NCBI GenBank assembly: GCA_964466115.1
Contig: CAYXMH010000012.1
Span: 16,196-80,195 of the forward strand
Source of the DNA: Pseudolysobacter sp964466115
GTDB taxonomy: Bacteria; Pseudomonadota; Gammaproteobacteria; Xanthomonadales; Rhodanobacteraceae
Reading direction: 5' to 3'
DNA length: 64,000 bases
In this document: in pieces, positions 35,227 through 43,308 of the stretch
How positions within the stretch are numbered: position 1 is the stretch's first letter
Layout of the letters: every line of letters starts with the position of its first letter
The notes under the pieces: generated by a model
What the model saw: only the letters and a program-made list of their open reading frames with translations
What the model was told of the DNA's origin: nothing
The model's database searches: none
Translations under genes and position numbers: made by a program

Positions 35227-36294
35227 ATGAGCACTCCCATCAACCCAGGCCAAAATGCAACTCTCGGGTTCTCGATTAAGGAAGACCATGCTCAAACCCT
35301 ACAGACCGCAATCATCGACTCGGCACCAGCTGGAATCATCGCCGTCAACCCCGATGGCCGGATTGTATTTGTTAACCGAGAGCTGCAAACGCTACTTGGT
35401 TACGCACGCGACGAGCTGCTCGGAAAATCCATTCAAATGCTGGTACCTGAGCCCTCGCGTAGCGCCCATATTGGGTATATGCGCTCATTCAACGCTGCGC
35501 CACACGCACGCGCAATGGGCAGCGGACGCGATCTGCACGCGCTTCGCAAAGATGGCACGGAAATTCCCGTCGAGATTGCACTGAAGCCGTTAGACACCGT
35601 CGAAGGGAAATTTATCCTTGCTATTCTCATCGATATCACTGAGCGCAAACAATTAGAAGCGCAAATCCAACGCGCCAGTGCGCAGTTGGAGCAACGTGTT
35701 ACGGAACGTACCGCGGAGCTTGAGCGCGCGAACCGCAAAAACCAAGCACTGCTCGCTGACTTGAAAACCCAAGGTTTGGAGCTTGAGCGGCTCAGCCGCG
35801 AGGATCCACTGACTCAACTGGCCAATCGACGCGATTTCGATAAACGCCTACGCGAAGAAATCCAGCGCGCCAAACGTTTCGGAACACCGCTTGCCGTTGC
35901 AATGATCGATCTTGACCACTTCAAGAAAGTCAACGACCAGTTCGGTCACCCATTGGGCGATACCGTACTACGCGAGGCAGCACATTTAATGCGCCACGAG
36001 TGTCGCGCCATCGATATCATTGCACGCTACGGTGGCGAGGAATTTGCGCTCGCCTTACCCAATTCAGATTTAGCCAAAGCCTTCAACGTATGTGAACGCA
36101 TCCGTCATGCCTTCGAGCATTTCGATTGGAATCATTTTGCTCCTGGTCTACACGTAACGATCAGTGCGGGCATCAGCAATTGGGCTACGGGAATCAATGC
36201 CAACGAACTTTTGGCGCAAGCAGACGCAAATTTATACGAAGCCAAACACAATGGGCGCAATCGCGTGATAGCGGTCATAAACGATTCGGCATAA
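35227..36294 (+). CDS. PAS-GGDEF diguanylate cyclase
   Basis: A 355-residue soluble protein. The PAS domain (about 22-140, IDSAPAGIIAVNPDGRIVFVN) is followed by a coiled coil (ERKQLEAQIQRASAQLEQ) and a GGDEF domain with the active motif YGGEEFALAL and the upstream DLDHFKKVNDQFGH. There is no RxxD motif five residues before GGEEF in the usual form (the sequence is DIIARYGGEEF), so product inhibition may be absent. It should make cyclic di-GMP in response to an internal cue, and shares an operon with the RNR-like gene. Confidence 0.92.
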   Translation: MSTPINPGQNATLGFSIKEDHAQTLQTAIIDSAPAGIIAVNPDGRIVFVNRELQTLLGYARDELLGKSIQMLVPEPSRSAHIGYMRSFNAAPHARAMGSGRDLHALRKDGTEIPVEIALKPLDTVEGKFILAILIDITERKQLEAQIQRASAQLEQRVTERTAELERANRKNQALLADLKTQGLELERLSREDPLTQLANRRDFDKRLREEIQRAKRFGTPLAVAMIDLDHFKKVNDQFGHPLGDTVLREAAHLMRHECRAIDIIARYGGEEFALALPNSDLAKAFNVCERIRHAFEHFDWNHFAPGLHVTISAGISNWATGINANELLAQADANLYEAKHNGRNRVIAVINDSA

Positions 36295-36328
36295 ACCATC
36301 TTTGTGCAAGCATCGAGGTGCTTTTTGG

Positions 36329-36410
36329 TAGGTTGGTGCTGAACGAAGTGAAGCCCAACAAATTCGTTTGTCGATCACCGTTGGGCTTCACTTCGTTCAG
36401 CACCAACCTA
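36329..36410. repeat. Perfect 31-base inverted repeat with a 20-base loop
   Basis: Arms 36329-36359 and 36380-36410 are exact reverse complements; each arm starts or ends with TAGGTTGG/CCAACCTA and holds GAACGAAGTGAAGC. It lies between converging genes (cyclase and porin) and can act as a transcription stop for both. The length, perfection and intergenic site suggest a dispersed palindromic element; only one copy is seen here. Confidence 0.92.
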
Positions 36411-36437
36411 CAAGACCTCATCCACGGATAATCATTA

Positions 36438-37661
36438 TCAATAGTGCAACTCCACCTGCATCCATATTTTAGTTTCGTCCGTCGCAAACGAATCGGCACG
36501 ATAATCCGCCAACTTGGCTAAAAAACCATAATGAGACGATGGTGTATAGGCAAGTTGAGCGTCGAGCTCACGGCCATAGTTAGCGCTACCGTGATCGGCA
36601 TCGTACTGATGCATTTGCAACGTGTAAGTCAACAGCCCCAGTGGGCCGGAAGCCGAAATATACCTGTCGCGCAAGCCGTTGACCGGAGTGGTTAGGAATC
36701 GATCGGCCCACCCATTGAACGCATGCAACGTTGCAAAAGGAGTTTGGAAGCCATAACGGCCATCACCGCCAAGAATCTCGTAACCAAACTTAACGTTATG
36801 ACCTTTAATGCCAAGACCAGTTTCGATCAGCTCATACTGCGCATTGATCTTGCTGTCACCACCACGCCAATCGGCTTGATCGGCGAACTCACCGGCATAT
36901 AACCCATCAATGCCATCAGCAAGCTTGCATTGCCCTGCGAAACGCACACCCAGATTACGCGTCGAGGTAGCGGGTAACGCCTGATTTTTTACGAAATACC
37001 CATAAGTGCTTAGCGTACCCGTGGTAAATGGCATCGCCAAATTGAAAAGGTGCGCATCCAAATTCTGCTCGGCCAAAAGCGGATTCGGATTTTCGTGTCC
37101 AAACACACGATGCACTTCATCGACATAGAAGTAACGCAACATCAGCTGATTATCGAAACGATGATTCAACGCTAAGGCATCGAACGTTTGCTCGTTCTGA
37201 CGCCAACCACTATTGCCAAAGAAGCGCTGATTATCGAGCAAGATGCGCTGCCGCCCAACGGTCGCCTGGTTTCCAGATCCGGAATCCCATGCCAGGTAGG
37301 CCTGATTCCATTCACTGCCTTTTGGATCAGCAATCGTTGGGTACTGCGTGCGACCATTCGCAGTTGAGTTGTAATGCTCTTGCAGCGCACGCACGTCCTC
37401 AGCCTCGAGGTACGCGGTGAAGCCATTCCAAACCGCTGTCTTAAAACCCAAACGGGTTCTTAATGTCAGTGCATTGGCTGACTCGGCGAAGGCGTCATCG
37501 TCCACCGACTCATAGCGTAACCGCATATCAAGTACCGGTTTGCCTTCGCTCACCCAGCTGGACAAATCATTGGCCGCTTGTACCTGCGTACCGCCGCTAA
37601 CGGCAACCAAACCCAGTGCGATCGAGGCGCCCAAAACATTTATACGAAATCGAACGGTCAT
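36438..37661 (-). CDS. Outer-membrane beta-barrel protein, alginate-export/porin-like
   Basis: A 407-residue exported protein. A signal peptide (VLGASIALGLVAVSGGTQVQA) precedes a region with alternating polar and aromatic strands (LDMRLRYESVDDD, LTLRTRLGFKTAVW, GFTAYLEAEDV) and the aromatic C-terminus VELHY expected of outer-membrane barrels. The WNQAYLAWDSGSGNQATVGRQRI segment resembles the alginate-export porin family. As the last gene of the nirK-nirV-sco operon (50 bases after sco) it may let nitrite or another small solute across the outer membrane; that is inference. Confidence 0.8.
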   Translation of the reverse strand: MTVRFRINVLGASIALGLVAVSGGTQVQAANDLSSWVSEGKPVLDMRLRYESVDDDAFAESANALTLRTRLGFKTAVWNGFTAYLEAEDVRALQEHYNSTANGRTQYPTIADPKGSEWNQAYLAWDSGSGNQATVGRQRILLDNQRFFGNSGWRQNEQTFDALALNHRFDNQLMLRYFYVDEVHRVFGHENPNPLLAEQNLDAHLFNLAMPFTTGTLSTYGYFVKNQALPATSTRNLGVRFAGQCKLADGIDGLYAGEFADQADWRGGDSKINAQYELIETGLGIKGHNVKFGYEILGGDGRYGFQTPFATLHAFNGWADRFLTTPVNGLRDRYISASGPLGLLTYTLQMHQYDADHGSANYGRELDAQLAYTPSSHYGFLAKLADYRADSFATDETKIWMQVELHY

Positions 37662-37710
37662 GGCAATTACTCATCAAGGAAATTCTGTCGATCGCCGATT
37701 CACTGCGACC

Positions 37711-38328
37711 TTAGGGTGCCACCGCAGCACCAAGCGCTTTTTTGATAGCCGCTACAAATTCGGGATCGGTCTCACCAATACGGCTGGAACGCGCCAATAT
37801 TCGGCCATCAGGGTCCAGCAGGATTAGCACACTGGAGTGATTGAATTCCCGGTTTTCCAATTGCCGATATTGGATACCGAATACAGCAGCCAGCGTGCGC
37901 ACATTCGTCGCATCGGTGCGGGCCAGGCGCCAGCGTGTCTCGTCAAGCTTGCGCAACACGCTAAGTTTTTTCAACGCCGCCGGCGTGTCGCGTTCGGGAT
38001 CGAGGCTCACCATTAACACTTGCAGCCGTGCGCGTTCGTCTACCGTCAAGGCGGCTTCGCTGCGTTTGATCGTGTCGATAATCAGCGGACACGTATAGGG
38101 GCAGCTCGCATAGAACATACTGACCACACGCACAGGACCAGACAGCGTGGCAAAATCACGATCAATGCCATCTTGATCGGTCAGCATCGCTGATAATTGA
38201 TAGACCGATTCCGTCGGCAACACCGGAGCCGCGATGGCATTTACGGCAAACAGTATGCCCAGCAGTAATGCAATGAATTGTCCTCTTATGCTTCTAGCCG
38301 CTATTTGCGCCGGATTGTTCTTACTCAT
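37711..38328 (-). CDS. SCO1/SenC-family copper chaperone, thioredoxin-like
   Basis: A 205-residue exported thioredoxin-fold protein with one N-terminal hydrophobic segment (GQFIALLLGILFAVNAIAAP), the copper-binding CPYTC motif (Cys76 and Cys80) and the conserved His in EFNHSS. SCO proteins deliver copper or act as thiol reductases. ATG at 38328 overlaps the nirV stop by four bases. Being in the nirK operon, it may load copper into nitrite reductase rather than an oxidase. Confidence 0.93.
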   Translation of the reverse strand: MSKNNPAQIAARSIRGQFIALLLGILFAVNAIAAPVLPTESVYQLSAMLTDQDGIDRDFATLSGPVRVVSMFYASCPYTCPLIIDTIKRSEAALTVDERARLQVLMVSLDPERDTPAALKKLSVLRKLDETRWRLARTDATNVRTLAAVFGIQYRQLENREFNHSSVLILLDPDGRILARSSRIGETDPEFVAAIKKALGAAVAP

Positions 38329-39131
38329 GGTTTGATTTCCAATAAATCCCTCGCGCAACGAAACCCGAGATTGCGAGTGGTGTTGGCCGCTTGCAGCGAA
38401 CTCAACAACGCGACCCGCATCAGCACCGCGTAGTTCTCGCGATCTTGGGTGCTCAACGCACCTGCGCCGCAAAATTTAAGCAAATCCGAATCACCTTGCT
38501 CACGGTTATCCGCGCTGATCATCAACCCGGAGAAATCATCGACCCACTCCCATATAACGCCTTGCAGATCGTAAACACCCCACGCATTTTTCGGCGTACG
38601 CCCAACATGTGGTAAAGCACCATTTGAAGGTCGGGCATACCAAGACAACACCCGTTCGCGCCACGCGGGATCATCCCGCGCGTCGGTACGAGTTTCATCC
38701 GCCGCTGCGGCGAATTCCCATTCATACCAGCGTGGCAAGCGCGCACCCTCGGTTTTGCAAAAAGCTTCCGCCGCAAACCAACTGACCGCAACCACGGGTT
38801 GATCGTCGCGCGCATCACCCAATGACAAAGCACCACCCCAGTGCGCCAGGTAACCACGGTCGACAAAGACCAGCGGCGCACGATCGCGCCGCCATTCCGG
38901 ATGCAATTTAACAAAGTTCATAAATTCACCATTCGTCACCGGCAAGCGGCGCAAATCGAACGCCGCGACTTTCGCCAATGCCGATTTGCCATCCGGCGGC
39001 AACACACTGCGCAGTTCACCGCCAGGCAAATGCACATAATCCGCCGCACTGACGCATTGACTGAACGCCGCCAGCGTCAACACAACTGCCTTATTGATAA
39101 GCGATTGGGTACGCATCTGGGCCAAGGCCAT
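38325..39131 (-). CDS. nirV: NirV: formylglycine-generating-enzyme-like protein of the nirK operon
   Basis: A 268-residue exported protein (signal peptide ending at CVSAA) with the sulfatase-modifying-factor fold: FDLRRLPVTNGEFMNFV, VVAVSWFAAEAFCKTEGARLPRWYEWEFAA, WGVYDLQGVIWEWVDDF and the ending NLGFRCARD. The paired catalytic cysteines of true formylglycine-generating enzymes are not in their usual place (the corresponding stretch reads AVLMRVALLSSLQAANT), so it is probably not a sulfatase activator. NirV genes next to nirK are known from other denitrifiers; the role is unclear. Start is ATG 39131 (a GTG at 39134 is possible). Confidence 0.85.
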   Translation of the reverse strand: MALAQMRTQSLINKAVVLTLAAFSQCVSAADYVHLPGGELRSVLPPDGKSALAKVAAFDLRRLPVTNGEFMNFVKLHPEWRRDRAPLVFVDRGYLAHWGGALSLGDARDDQPVVAVSWFAAEAFCKTEGARLPRWYEWEFAAAADETRTDARDDPAWRERVLSWYARPSNGALPHVGRTPKNAWGVYDLQGVIWEWVDDFSGLMISADNREQGDSDLLKFCGAGALSTQDRENYAVLMRVALLSSLQAANTTRNLGFRCARDLLEIKP

Positions 39132-39142
39132 CACTCTATCAA

Positions 39143-40648
39143 TTAATGCGCAGCGCCAGCCGGTCGCGTCATCTGCGCGCGCACGTTGGCCACATCTTCA
39201 GCCGTAATCCGGCCACCCGGATTGCCCCAGCTGTTCAAAACAAAGGTCAAAATGTTAGCGATTTCATCATCGTTAAGCTGACTCATCGGCGGCATTACCG
39301 AGTTGAACTCGGCACTGTTAACGGTAACCTTACCGGTTAAACCTTTCAGCACAATACCGATCGCTCGTTTAGGATCGGCAGCCAGAAAATCGGATTTTGC
39401 CAACGGCGGAAAAGTGCCAGGCAATCCCGCTCCGGTGGCTTGATGACACACCGAGCAGGTTCCATTGAACAACGCCTGACCGGCCTTGACCTGATCCTCC
39501 TGCGTCAACGTCCCGCTTTCTGCTGCCTTGGTTGCCGCCGACACTGCGGCCAAATTCGGCGCCGAGCGATCACCCAGATAAACCGAATCGACTTCCTTGC
39601 CGGAATAGATGCTCTTATCCTCGGGGCCATCCACTTTCAGTATCGCTAATGCACCTTTGTTAAAAGCGCGAAAAATGGAATGATCCACTAAAACGTAACT
39701 ACCAGGTACCTCCAGATGAAACTCAACCATCACCGCACCACCGGACGGCACCAGTGTGGTTTGCACGTTTTCCTGCTCGTGCGTGCCGCCTTCGTAACGC
39801 ACCTTGTCGAATATTTCACCAATCACATGGAAGCTTGATACCAAATTTGGCCCGCCGTTTCCTACGAACAGGCGAACCGCTTGATTGGTTTTCGCAAGCA
39901 ACGCCTTGTCACCAGTGAGAGAACCTTCCGATCCATTAAATACGACATAGGTTGGCTTTTCGGCAATCGCATTTTCCATATCAAACGGTTGATGGCCTTT
40001 TTCACGATACTTACCGGTTGTATAAAAATCCCCTTGCATGACGTAGTACTCATGATCGACCGCCGGCAAACCTTCCGGCGGTTCAATCAGAATCAATCCA
40101 TACATGCCGTTGCCAACGTGCATGCCAACAGGTGCCGTGGCGCAGTGATACACATATAAACCTTGATTTAATGCTCTAAACGTGAACTGTGATTCGTGGC
40201 CTGGCGCGGTGAAACTGGATGCCGCTCCGCCGCCGGGGCCCGTCACCCCATGCAAATCGATGTTGTGTGGCATTTTGTTGTCTGGATTGTTCTTTAAATG
40301 AAATTCCACCGTATCGCCTTGGCGCACGCGGATGAAACTGCCCGGAACGGTTCCTCCAAATGTCCAAAATGTATAGGTCACCCCTTCCGAGATCGGCATT
40401 TCTTTTTCGATCACTTCCAACTCAACAATCACCTTCGCCGGATAGTTGCGGTGGATCGGTGGCGGCACATTCGGCGGACTGGTCAGTACCGCTTGTATTG
40501 GCGCACCTTGTGGCGGCCCCAGATCGCCTTTCGTAGTCATACGATTAGGCGTGGCGGGAGATACTCCGGCTGGCTTAGCCGACGATAACTCGCTCAGCCC
40601 AACTGCTACGCATACACCAAATGCCAAATGCCATAAATTTATCTTCAC
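39143..40648 (-). CDS. nirK: Copper nitrite reductase NirK fused to a C-terminal cytochrome c
   Basis: Reduces nitrite to nitric oxide in the periplasm. GTG at 40648 has GGGG seven bases upstream and starts a signal peptide; 501 residues. Two cupredoxin domains carry the type 1 copper ligands His128, Cys169, His177 and Met182 (PHNIDLHG, YVYHCATAPVGMHV) and type 2 ligands His133, His168 and a His in LVDHSIFRAF. A C-terminal haem domain has CSVCHQATGAG and Met in VMPPMSQL. Such three-domain NirK proteins are known, and the cytochrome domain feeds electrons to the copper core. First gene of nirK-nirV-sco-porin, 64 bases after an FNR box. Confidence 0.96.
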   Translation of the reverse strand: MKINLWHLAFGVCVAVGLSELSSAKPAGVSPATPNRMTTKGDLGPPQGAPIQAVLTSPPNVPPPIHRNYPAKVIVELEVIEKEMPISEGVTYTFWTFGGTVPGSFIRVRQGDTVEFHLKNNPDNKMPHNIDLHGVTGPGGGAASSFTAPGHESQFTFRALNQGLYVYHCATAPVGMHVGNGMYGLILIEPPEGLPAVDHEYYVMQGDFYTTGKYREKGHQPFDMENAIAEKPTYVVFNGSEGSLTGDKALLAKTNQAVRLFVGNGGPNLVSSFHVIGEIFDKVRYEGGTHEQENVQTTLVPSGGAVMVEFHLEVPGSYVLVDHSIFRAFNKGALAILKVDGPEDKSIYSGKEVDSVYLGDRSAPNLAAVSAATKAAESGTLTQEDQVKAGQALFNGTCSVCHQATGAGLPGTFPPLAKSDFLAADPKRAIGIVLKGLTGKVTVNSAEFNSVMPPMSQLNDDEIANILTFVLNSWGNPGGRITAEDVANVRAQMTRPAGAAH

Positions 40649-40711
40649 CGTATCACCCCATATCGTATGCAAATATGCGCTACAGCTTAGATGATGTTCG
40701 ATTAGATGTTC

Positions 40712-40725
40712 TTGATCTGGATCAA
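40712..40725 (-). promoter_or_regulatory. FNR box upstream of nirK
   Basis: TTGATCTGGATCAA, a perfect site, 63 bases before the nirK GTG at 40648. It is the nearer of two boxes to nirK in the divergent region. Confidence 0.88.
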
Positions 40726-40837
40726 GTGCATAGTCAAGCATTAAAACAACCTCTCACCTGGGTACGCCACATGTGATATGTTCAACGCATAGAGCTTCAT
40801 TCAACTTCATAAAAGAAAACGCCTGCATCAACACAAC

Positions 40838-40851
40838 TTGATCCAAATCAA
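40838..40851 (+). promoter_or_regulatory. FNR box upstream of the cytochrome-porin gene
   Basis: TTGATCCAAATCAA, a perfect site, 82 bases before the ATG at 40934. The two boxes in this intergenic region are 112 bases apart, each serving one of the divergent operons. Confidence 0.88.
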
Positions 40852-40933
40852 CATAAGAACTTGTGAGAATGCCCAGCATGTCCTTCAGTGCAAACTGTCA
40901 TTGACAAGACTGCTTTTTAAGAGGATCTGCGCT

Positions 40934-42328
40934 ATGTCACTGCAACTCCCTCGTACTCTCGCTGCCGTTGTTGGCGTATTTTTTCTTTGCACCATCTTGC
41001 CTATTCGATACGTTCACGCAGTACCCGCGTATGCACGTCAAACCGGTCAAGCTTGCGTTGCTTGCCATGTCAGCTTTCCTGAACTCACACCCTACGGCCG
41101 CGATTTCAAACTCAGCGGTTATACGATCGGCGCGCGTCAACCGGCTCCTTTAGCGGTGATGGCACAAGCGGGTATCACCGGCGTTAAGAACAACAAAGAT
41201 GATGAAGGCAACGAGATCGTACCTAAAACCGATAAGCTGGAACTCTCCGCTGCTAGCTTGTTCCTAGCCGGCAAGGTCAACGACAACATCGGTGGGTTTG
41301 TGCAGTGGACCTATGAACCCATCAACGTCAACGGTGATGGGCATATCGTAGGGCATAGTGGAATCGACAATGTTGATCTGCGCGCGGTTGGTCGCATCGA
41401 GAACGAAGACAAAACCGATCTCAAATGGCTATACGGTATAACTTTGCATAATAATCCAACTGTGCAAGATGTATGGAACAGCACGCCGGCCTTCGGCTTT
41501 CCATTTACCGGTCCGCCAAATGGCATTGAACCCACCGCCGCAACGATCATCGATGGCGGCCTGGCGCAACAAGTTGCTGGAATGGGTGCCTATGTGTATT
41601 GGGATCGCACCATTTATGCCGAGCTGTCAGGCTATCGTACTGCCGACGGCGCGTTCTCACCGTTGCGCGCAGGTCAAGATACCAATTCAGCCGGCGGCGT
41701 CGCACGTTTAAAGGGCATAAATCCGTATTGGCGCGTGGCCTACAATCGCCAGTGGGGGCCCAATTCGCTGATGTTTGGAACCTACGGCCTCATCGTCGAT
41801 CGCTATCCGGACAACACCTTGCCCGATACAGCAACTGATCGGTTCTCCGACACTGCAGTGGATGCACAGTATCAGTACATCACGGATCCGCACACATTCA
41901 CGCTACAAGCCACCCACATTCATGAAAAGCAGGACTATCGCGCCAGCTTTCCGGCTACTGAAACAGGTAGCCCAATTGGTGCAGGCCCCACACCCGATAA
42001 TTCGACCGATACCTTGCGCACGACAAAGATCAAAGGCAGTTACTACTACGAGCGTATTTATGGCGGCACAATCGCCTACTTCTCCACACGTGGCGGCAGT
42101 GATGCTGGACTATATCCAGAAGGATCTGTCGGCGGCAGCGCCAATGGCAGCCCAAGCAGTTCTGGTTATGTTTTTGAATTGGACTATTCACCAATCCAGA
42201 ACTTACGCCTGATGCTGCAGTACTACGATTTCAATAAATTCAATGGCGGCAGCAGCAACTACGACGGTTCGGGTCGCCATGCGCGCGACAACAATACGCT
42301 CTTCCTCAACGCCTGGCTGGTCTTTTAA
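40934..42328 (+). CDS. Outer-membrane monohaem cytochrome-porin, Cyc2-like
   Basis: A 464-residue exported protein. ATG at 40934 follows AGAGGA by eight bases and starts a signal peptide ending near residue 29 (YVHA). The mature N-terminus is VPAYARQTGQACVACHV with one haem site CVACH (41-45), then FPELTPYGRDFKLSGYT. The remaining 390 residues read as amphipathic beta strands ending in LNAWLVF with a final aromatic residue, a beta-barrel of 16 or so strands. This matches the layout of the Cyc2 fused cytochrome-porins of iron oxidisers, and a wider family with the same RQTG..CxxCH start. Extracellular electron transfer is inference. In one operon with cytochrome c4. Confidence 0.82.
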   Translation: MSLQLPRTLAAVVGVFFLCTILPIRYVHAVPAYARQTGQACVACHVSFPELTPYGRDFKLSGYTIGARQPAPLAVMAQAGITGVKNNKDDEGNEIVPKTDKLELSAASLFLAGKVNDNIGGFVQWTYEPINVNGDGHIVGHSGIDNVDLRAVGRIENEDKTDLKWLYGITLHNNPTVQDVWNSTPAFGFPFTGPPNGIEPTAATIIDGGLAQQVAGMGAYVYWDRTIYAELSGYRTADGAFSPLRAGQDTNSAGGVARLKGINPYWRVAYNRQWGPNSLMFGTYGLIVDRYPDNTLPDTATDRFSDTAVDAQYQYITDPHTFTLQATHIHEKQDYRASFPATETGSPIGAGPTPDNSTDTLRTTKIKGSYYYERIYGGTIAYFSTRGGSDAGLYPEGSVGGSANGSPSSSGYVFELDYSPIQNLRLMLQYYDFNKFNGGSSNYDGSGRHARDNNTLFLNAWLVF

Positions 42329-42390
42329 TTGCTGCGGAGCAACCGCAACGATAACAAGGCCATCAGAGAATTAACGAAAGAGGGTACAAT

Positions 42391-43011
42391 ATGAATAAAT
42401 ATATAATTTACATTGTGTCATTGATATTATTAGGTTATATAAATACTTCCAGCGCCGGCGATTCCACCACGCAAGCAGATAACGCTGCGGAAAAGCTCGC
42501 CACTCAAGTGTGTTCGAGCTGTCACGGCCCGGGCGGCAACAGCATCTCACCGACATTCCCCAAACTTGCCGCACAACAACAACAATATCTGACTACCCAA
42601 ATCCAAGCGTTCCGCAATAAAACCCGCGGCGAGCAAGAAGCGCACGACTATATGTTAGGCATGGCCACGTTAATTGACGATGCAACAGCCCAAGCGCTGG
42701 GTCGATTCTTTTCGCGACAAAAACCACCTATCGGCGTTTCCGGTGATGCTGCAGCCATCGCGGCCGGCAAGAAATTATTTGAACAAGGAATCCCCGATCG
42801 AAGCATTGCCGCTTGTGCCACCTGCCACGGCGCCAATGCGCAAGGCAACGGGATTTTCCCGCGCCTAGCGGGTCAACACGCCGAATACATCTTGCGGCAA
42901 CTCACCGTTATTCAATCGCGCTTGCGTGAGTCGCCGGTCATGCATGGCATTATTAAGGATCTCAAACCGGAAGAAATGACAGCGGTTGCCGCGTTCTTAC
43001 AGTCAAAGTAG
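42391..43011 (+). CDS. Dihaem cytochrome c4-like protein
   Basis: A 206-residue periplasmic cytochrome. After a signal peptide (IIYIVSLILLGYINTSSA) there are two similar cytochrome domains with CSSCHGPGG and CATCHGANA and Met residues in YMLGMATL and VMHGIIKDL, the cytochrome c4 pattern. It would carry electrons between membrane donors and NirK, CcoP or the cytochrome-porin upstream. AGAGGG lies before the ATG. Codon use at the N-terminus is AT-rich (NKYIIYI), as often seen around strong starts. Confidence 0.92.
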   Translation: MNKYIIYIVSLILLGYINTSSAGDSTTQADNAAEKLATQVCSSCHGPGGNSISPTFPKLAAQQQQYLTTQIQAFRNKTRGEQEAHDYMLGMATLIDDATAQALGRFFSRQKPPIGVSGDAAAIAAGKKLFEQGIPDRSIAACATCHGANAQGNGIFPRLAGQHAEYILRQLTVIQSRLRESPVMHGIIKDLKPEEMTAVAAFLQSK

Positions 43012-43019
43012 CAATAAAT

Positions 43020-43055
43020 AATCTGCCGAGAGCGTCTTAGATCGCCCGGCGGATT
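43020..43055 (+). terminator. Possible terminator after the cytochrome c4 gene
   Basis: Arms AATCTGCCG (43020-43028) and CGGCGGATT (43047-43055) pair with one G-U. The T-rich stretch that follows starts several bases away and is interrupted, so it is a weak candidate. Confidence 0.4.
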
Positions 43056-43198
43056 CTTACCATTTGTTTTATAACGCTGAGATCGTTTCAACGCATTATT
43101 CAATACCACAACGTATCTTCGTCGTTGCAATTTTTCAATATGCGGATCCAAATTCCGCCCCGTCGGCTTTCGGGAAAGCCAACAACTCTTCCGTTAAA

Positions 43199-43212
43199 TT
43201 GATTTCGATCAA
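43199..43212 (+). promoter_or_regulatory. FNR box upstream of the unknown gene at 43309
   Basis: TTGATTTCGATCAA, identical to the ccoN box, 96 bases before the ATG at 43309. The 297 bases between the cytochrome c4 gene and this one hold only this box and the weak hairpin. Confidence 0.85.
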
Positions 43213-43308
43213 TGTCGCAAATAGCAACCGGCATAAAATCACAATACGAATAGCTTACAAAACTATCTTAGTAAGCGAGTCGTGTTGTACAGCGAGAAGG
43301 ATAAACCG

